Below, piece by piece: positions 60,208-64,000 of a DNA stretch of 64,000 nt. The stretch is from positions 3,390 through 67,389 of the forward strand of contig CAJTVY010000014.1 in the NCBI GenBank assembly GCA_910579925.1, given 5' to 3'. Made by a program: the position numbers and the translations under genes. The stretch comes from an uncultured Dorea sp. Its GTDB lineage: Bacteria > Bacillota > Clostridia > Lachnospirales > Lachnospiraceae. Below the pieces are notes generated by a model. It had not been told where the DNA came from and did not search any database. It saw only the letters and a program-made list of their open reading frames with translations. The stretch's first letter is position 1. Every line of letters starts with the position of its first letter.

Positions 60208-61899
60208 TTATTTTTCTGCAAGCATAACCTTGCACCGTTTTTTATAACATGCAATCCCGTATTTGAGGATATTCTCTACACCGTCATCCTCAAGGTCATC
60301 TTCATATCTGGTATACTCGATTTGTTTTAATGCTTCTTTGCAAGCAGCATCCAGATTTCCGTCATGTGCGTATTTCACCTCTATGATAATCCCCATATCT
60401 CCGGTATCCGGTTCCGCAAGGATATCCGCATACCCCTCTCCCATTTCCCGGTTGGAAGAAATCCCCCATCGGTTCTTCACACCCAATATTCCTAAAAGAA
60501 TGCCATGATAAAAGTTTTCTTTCATTCCCGTTCTTACAGCTGTGTCTCGAATACTGATGGTCTTCCTTAAATAATCATTGAAAATCTGTTCTACACCTTC
60601 TACATTTTCATTCTGCAAGGCATCACAGAAACGATTCAGTGTATCCCCATCTTCCCGGACATTCTCTTTAAAAAATTCCATGATCTGCGACACATATATC
60701 TCCCGAATCTCCTGATTAGGAATTGCCAGTCTCATCTGCCTTCCTTCTGACTTTCCCCGCTGGGTCAGATAACCGGTGGTAAAGAGCAGACTCCAGATAT
60801 TATCAATCGTCTGGTAAATCTCTGAATATGTGAACTCCTGATGAATTTCTTTGACAATAACCTCACCTGCTACCAGACGCTCAATCTCCCGTTTGGTCGC
60901 AGCATTTGCCGATTCCTGAATAAACCTCTTCACCGCGTCATTGCTGCTGGTATTAATCCAGTAATTTTCCGGCTGCGCACGAGACCCGCTCCTGATTCTG
61001 TCACAATGGTTCAGCACATCCCACGGGCAATATACCGATGCATTTCCAAATTGATATCCGTCGTACCACCTTTTTACTTCCTCATAGTGATCAGCCACAT
61101 CATAATACTCTAGAAGCCTCCTCACTTCTTTGTCTGTAAAACCAAAGTATTCATCAAAACGCTCATCTGCAATCGTCAATACCTTCAGATTATTAAGTCC
61201 GGTAAAGATACTCTCCTTTGAAATCCGAAGGCATCCTGTCAGCACCGCTAATTTCAAGCTGTTGTTTGTCTTCAGTGCCTCTCCAAGGAGACTTTGGATC
61301 AAGGAAATCATTTGGTCATAGTATCCATTCGCATAGGCTTTTGCCAGCGGAACATCATATTCATCAATCAGCAGAACCACTTTTGTACCATAATGCTTTT
61401 CCAGCATTCCCGATAACTGTCTTAGGCTGTTGCCAAGCGTACCTTCATTCATATTTTTATCCAGAAGGTCTTTATATTCTGCTTTGTCATGATCATTCAG
61501 CTTTTCACTGTCTAAAATAAAATAGAACTTTGCCGCCGCTTCTACGATAACCCGAACTGCCATCTGATATGCCGTCTCAAAGTGAAGTGCAGCAATCCCT
61601 TTTAGGGAAATGGATATAACCGGATATTTCCCCATATATTCCTCACAGAGCGCCGTTTCTTTTGAAATTTCCAGCCCGTTAAAAATACTCTTATCTCCAT
61701 TCAACGAGAAAAAGTGTTCCAACATACTCATATTCAACGATTTTCCAAATCTCCGTGGACGAGTGAACAGATTCACCTCTCCCCAGTTGTTAAGAAGTTC
61801 CCTGATGAGTCCCGTTTTATCAATATAGTAAAAATCCTCTAAACGTAATTTTTCAAAATTTTCAATCCCAATCGGAAGTTTTTTCTTTCGCATCTCCAT
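60208..61899 (-). CDS. AAA-like ATPase with PDDEXK_9 nuclease domain (DUF1703 type)
   Basis: 563 residues from the chosen start. N-terminal AAA_like domain: KLPIGIENFEKLR, Walker A-like RPRRFGKSLNMSML (about 46-59), Walker B VVLLIDEYDVPLAK (about 175-188). C-terminal PD-(D/E)XK domain: GEGYADILAEPDTG and IIIEVKYA (about 500-520). A family with many copies per genome in Bacteroidetes and Lachnospiraceae; role unsettled, mobile or defence-related functions have been suggested. Several ATGs lie in the first 11 codons of the longest frame (to 61923); AAGGAG is 11 nt before the ATG at 61899. Confidence 0.88.
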   Translation of the reverse strand: MEMRKKKLPIGIENFEKLRLEDFYYIDKTGLIRELLNNWGEVNLFTRPRRFGKSLNMSMLEHFFSLNGDKSIFNGLEISKETALCEEYMGKYPVISISLKGIAALHFETAYQMAVRVIVEAAAKFYFILDSEKLNDHDKAEYKDLLDKNMNEGTLGNSLRQLSGMLEKHYGTKVVLLIDEYDVPLAKAYANGYYDQMISLIQSLLGEALKTNNSLKLAVLTGCLRISKESIFTGLNNLKVLTIADERFDEYFGFTDKEVRRLLEYYDVADHYEEVKRWYDGYQFGNASVYCPWDVLNHCDRIRSGSRAQPENYWINTSSNDAVKRFIQESANAATKREIERLVAGEVIVKEIHQEFTYSEIYQTIDNIWSLLFTTGYLTQRGKSEGRQMRLAIPNQEIREIYVSQIMEFFKENVREDGDTLNRFCDALQNENVEGVEQIFNDYLRKTISIRDTAVRTGMKENFYHGILLGILGVKNRWGISSNREMGEGYADILAEPDTGDMGIIIEVKYAHDGNLDAACKEALKQIEYTRYEDDLEDDGVENILKYGIACYKKRCKVMLAEK

Positions 61900-62068
61900 C
61901 TCTTTCCACGCTCCTTCCATCATCTCTAAGCCATTTCCTGCCTTAGATTATTAAATACATTATAGCAACTAAGCGGCGGCATTTCCATAGAAACCTTCCG
62001 TTTCTCATCCTCTTCTATTCTCCAACTGTTACCGTTCACTTCGTGACCAGTAACCTTCACAAATCCAT

Positions 62069-63916
62069 CTAAAATTCGCTTCGCGGATGGGATTTGATCA
62101 CTCTTGGATCACTTTCTACACACCCGATTTTCATCGTTTCCCCGCCTTCTACTTCCACTATAAGTGCTCCATTTTCCTGTGTTGAATAGATTTTACTTCC
62201 AACATCTGCAAGCCTTACTATCGTTTCCTAATGCGGATGTCCATACCGATTCTCCCGTCCCGCCGAAATAAACACATATTCTCCATTCTCAGCTTCTGTT
62301 CCTGGATTCCCCGGCTGTATACATGCAATCGATATATTCCCTTCCCTAATATTCTGCCCTGCTTCAATTACAGCTACATGCGTACCATTAGCTAACGCTT
62401 TTTCTGCCAGCCCCTTCAATGCCTCATTCCATACCTCCTGTACCGGCAGTACCAACGTTCCAATCCTTACGCCAATATCCTGTCTCTCAATCATCTCTTC
62501 TACACCACTTATATGATCACTGTCGCCATGGGATATCAACACATAGTCAACCACTCAGACACCCTGAGATTTTAGAAACGGTTCTATCCTGTATTTCCCT
62601 GCTTTTTTCACATCACTGCTGCCTCCGTCCACCAGATATGTGCCGCCCTTGGGCCCTCTCATAAAAATGCTGTCTCCCTGTCCTACATCTAAAACTACTG
62701 TTGTCAGCTTTCCCCGTTCTCCCCATCGGTATGTCAGAATAATAATACCTGTCACCCCAAGCATAAGCGCAAATCTTCCAAGCCTTGTCACATGTTTCTG
62801 TATACCTGTATCTGGCTTACCGTCCACATGTTTTTGCATACTTACATCTGACTCGCTGACCGCATATTTTTGCATGCTCACTCCTGAACCGCGACCTTTC
62901 TGCTTCGGGGAAGAACTTCCTCTTCCGCAAGATTTATGTTTCTTACTCTCTGCATTCTTAACATCATCCACATGCTCCATCAGCCTTTCCTTTTCTCTCA
63001 AAAGCAACAGAATGATTACCAATATCCCATAATATACCCCAATCTGCCACATATCCGGTCTTCCGATTACAAGCCTCGCCCCCGGCAGTTGAAGCGCTGT
63101 CTCACAGCTCATTTTATAAATCCACAGAATTTTACCGCATATCCGAAACAGTAAGACAGCTATAGAAACAAACCACAGTGAAAACAGGCTTCCTGCCATT
63201 CCCAGAAATAACAATACAGACATCAATGGAATCACAAAGAGATTCAGGATAAAAGAATAAAGCGGAAATTCAAAGAAATGATAGAGCAGAATCGGAAGGA
63301 TGACCAGATTAATACCAATGCTCGCTATTAGTCCCTGTGAAATTATCTGCCACACATGCTCCCATGCTCCGCTCAAACACACAGCAAAAATCCCACCTTC
63401 TATATTCTGCTTTGGAAAATTCTGTGCAGGGGCTTTTCTAACACTCAGCATTCCCATCGACTTGTCACTCAGAACACTCTCATTACATGAAGTCCGTACA
63501 AACATACCTTGACGGATGAAGTCCTTCAGCGCCGGAAGAACATGAATTAACGAGTGCCCTTTGGATGTGCTTTCCTGCACCACCGGCACTACAGCAAGGA
63601 TCGCAAACACCGCGCCAAAGGACAGCCAGAATCCGCCGTCATATAAACTTAACGGTCTCCATAGCAGCACTACGACCGCTGCCACAGAAAGCGCCGTCGG
63701 CGCATCATAATGCCGTCCCGTCATATCCGCCCCTACCCGGAATAAGAACATCGTAAGCGCCCGCACCGCAGACACGGTAAACCCGACCATAAGAATATAC
63801 AACGCCAAAAACAATATACCGAACACTCCGCCAACCGGATAAGACCCCGTAATCCTCCGCAAAATCTGATACATTCCAATCCCCACAAAAGACAAATGCA
63901 GTCCCGAGATGGCCAT
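62069..63916 (-). pseudogene. comEC: comEC pseudogene: DNA-uptake channel with two in-frame stops
   Basis: Reading from 63916 (MAISGLHLSF) the competence membrane domain runs to about 62700, then the metallo-beta-lactamase-like domain (VVLDVGQGDSIF, DGGSSD). A TGA at 62555-62557 interrupts just before VDYVLISHGDSDHISG, and a TAG at 62228-62230 interrupts after AGRENRYGHPH; the same frame then goes on (ETIVRLADVGSKIYST) to a TAG at 62069-62071. Frame is kept throughout, so each break is a single codon change. The N-terminal part is missing: a TGA stands in frame at 63950-63952. The first 453-codon piece could still be translated, but not a working channel. Confidence 0.85.
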
Positions 63917-64000
63917 AAAATGTACCCTACTTTCAGAAATATCGAAAAATCACAATGTCATTAACTTAAGGAATCTTTTACATTTAAAGTTGTAGAAGGT

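Noticed and set aside
60208..61923. AAA/PDDEXK_9 protein as a transposase
   Set aside because: No terminal inverted repeats or target duplication seen; the domains are ATPase and PD-(D/E)XK of a well-known chromosomal family.

Overview
The window looks like chromosomal DNA of a low-GC to mid-GC Gram-positive anaerobe of the Lachnospiraceae (Clostridium cluster XIVa). The grounds are PolC-type polymerase III, the GlgC/GlgD pair, ferredoxin-linked 2-oxoacid oxidoreductase (IorAB), Bfd next to ferritin, DUF4364, DUF1385 next to PrmC/PrfA/L31/Rho, strong AGGAGG ribosome sites, and predicted products that resemble gut clostridial families. No species can be named from the sequence alone. No rRNA, tRNA or CRISPR array was recognised.

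Layout. 0-1 kb: the 5' part of an acyl-CoA ligase running off the left edge, behind a very good promoter with an operator on its start point. 1.1-9.6 kb: an alpha-galactoside uptake locus: two paralogous AraC regulators flanking a LacI regulator on the minus strand, divergent from an ABC sugar importer (binding lipoprotein, two permeases) and a GH36 alpha-galactosidase. 9.7-15 kb: CarD regulator, glgCD glycogen synthesis, ptsI, a cold-shock protein. 15.2-21 kb: SseB-like protein, Bfd and ferritin; then an arylpyruvate to aryl-acyl-CoA operon (iorA, iorB, phenylacetate-CoA ligase, ACT protein). 21-29.3 kb: flavin/Nim-type protein, iron alcohol dehydrogenase, MnmM, polC and ispG. 29.4-38.4 kb: small unknowns, a PfkB sugar kinase, two PucR-type regulators (one fused to a 2-hydroxyacyl-CoA dehydratase domain), an M20 amidohydrolase and a polar amino acid ABC importer. 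38.5-47.4 kb: an orphan GHKL kinase, prfA, prmC, DUF1385, rpmE, rho, a radical SAM protein, DUF4364 and a two-gene chromate transporter.

47.5-64 kb is more accessory. An AT-rich pair (AAA-type ATPase plus a small protein with a PD-(D/E)XK-like signature) sits between the chromate transporter and hemW-lepA and has the look of a two-gene defence cassette. After lepA, holA, an FMN alpha-hydroxyacid enzyme with a cysteine-rich N-terminus and cytidine deaminase comes an island with two PadR genes under a shared operator motif, a HAAS/DUF1700 membrane protein, a 60-bp repeat family on both sides, and a membrane-anchored barnase with its barstar. The right end has a nitrilase-family amidase, an AAA/PDDEXK_9 protein, and a comEC that is broken by two in-frame stop codons and cut off at its N-terminus.

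The strongest candidates for something new are the dehydratase-PucR fusion regulator (31.2-33.3 kb), the ATPase/nuclease-like pair (47.5-49.6 kb) and the lipoprotein barnase/barstar unit beside the duplicated PadR circuit (55.4-58.6 kb). Family calls rest on reading motifs in the translated sequence; no database search was run.
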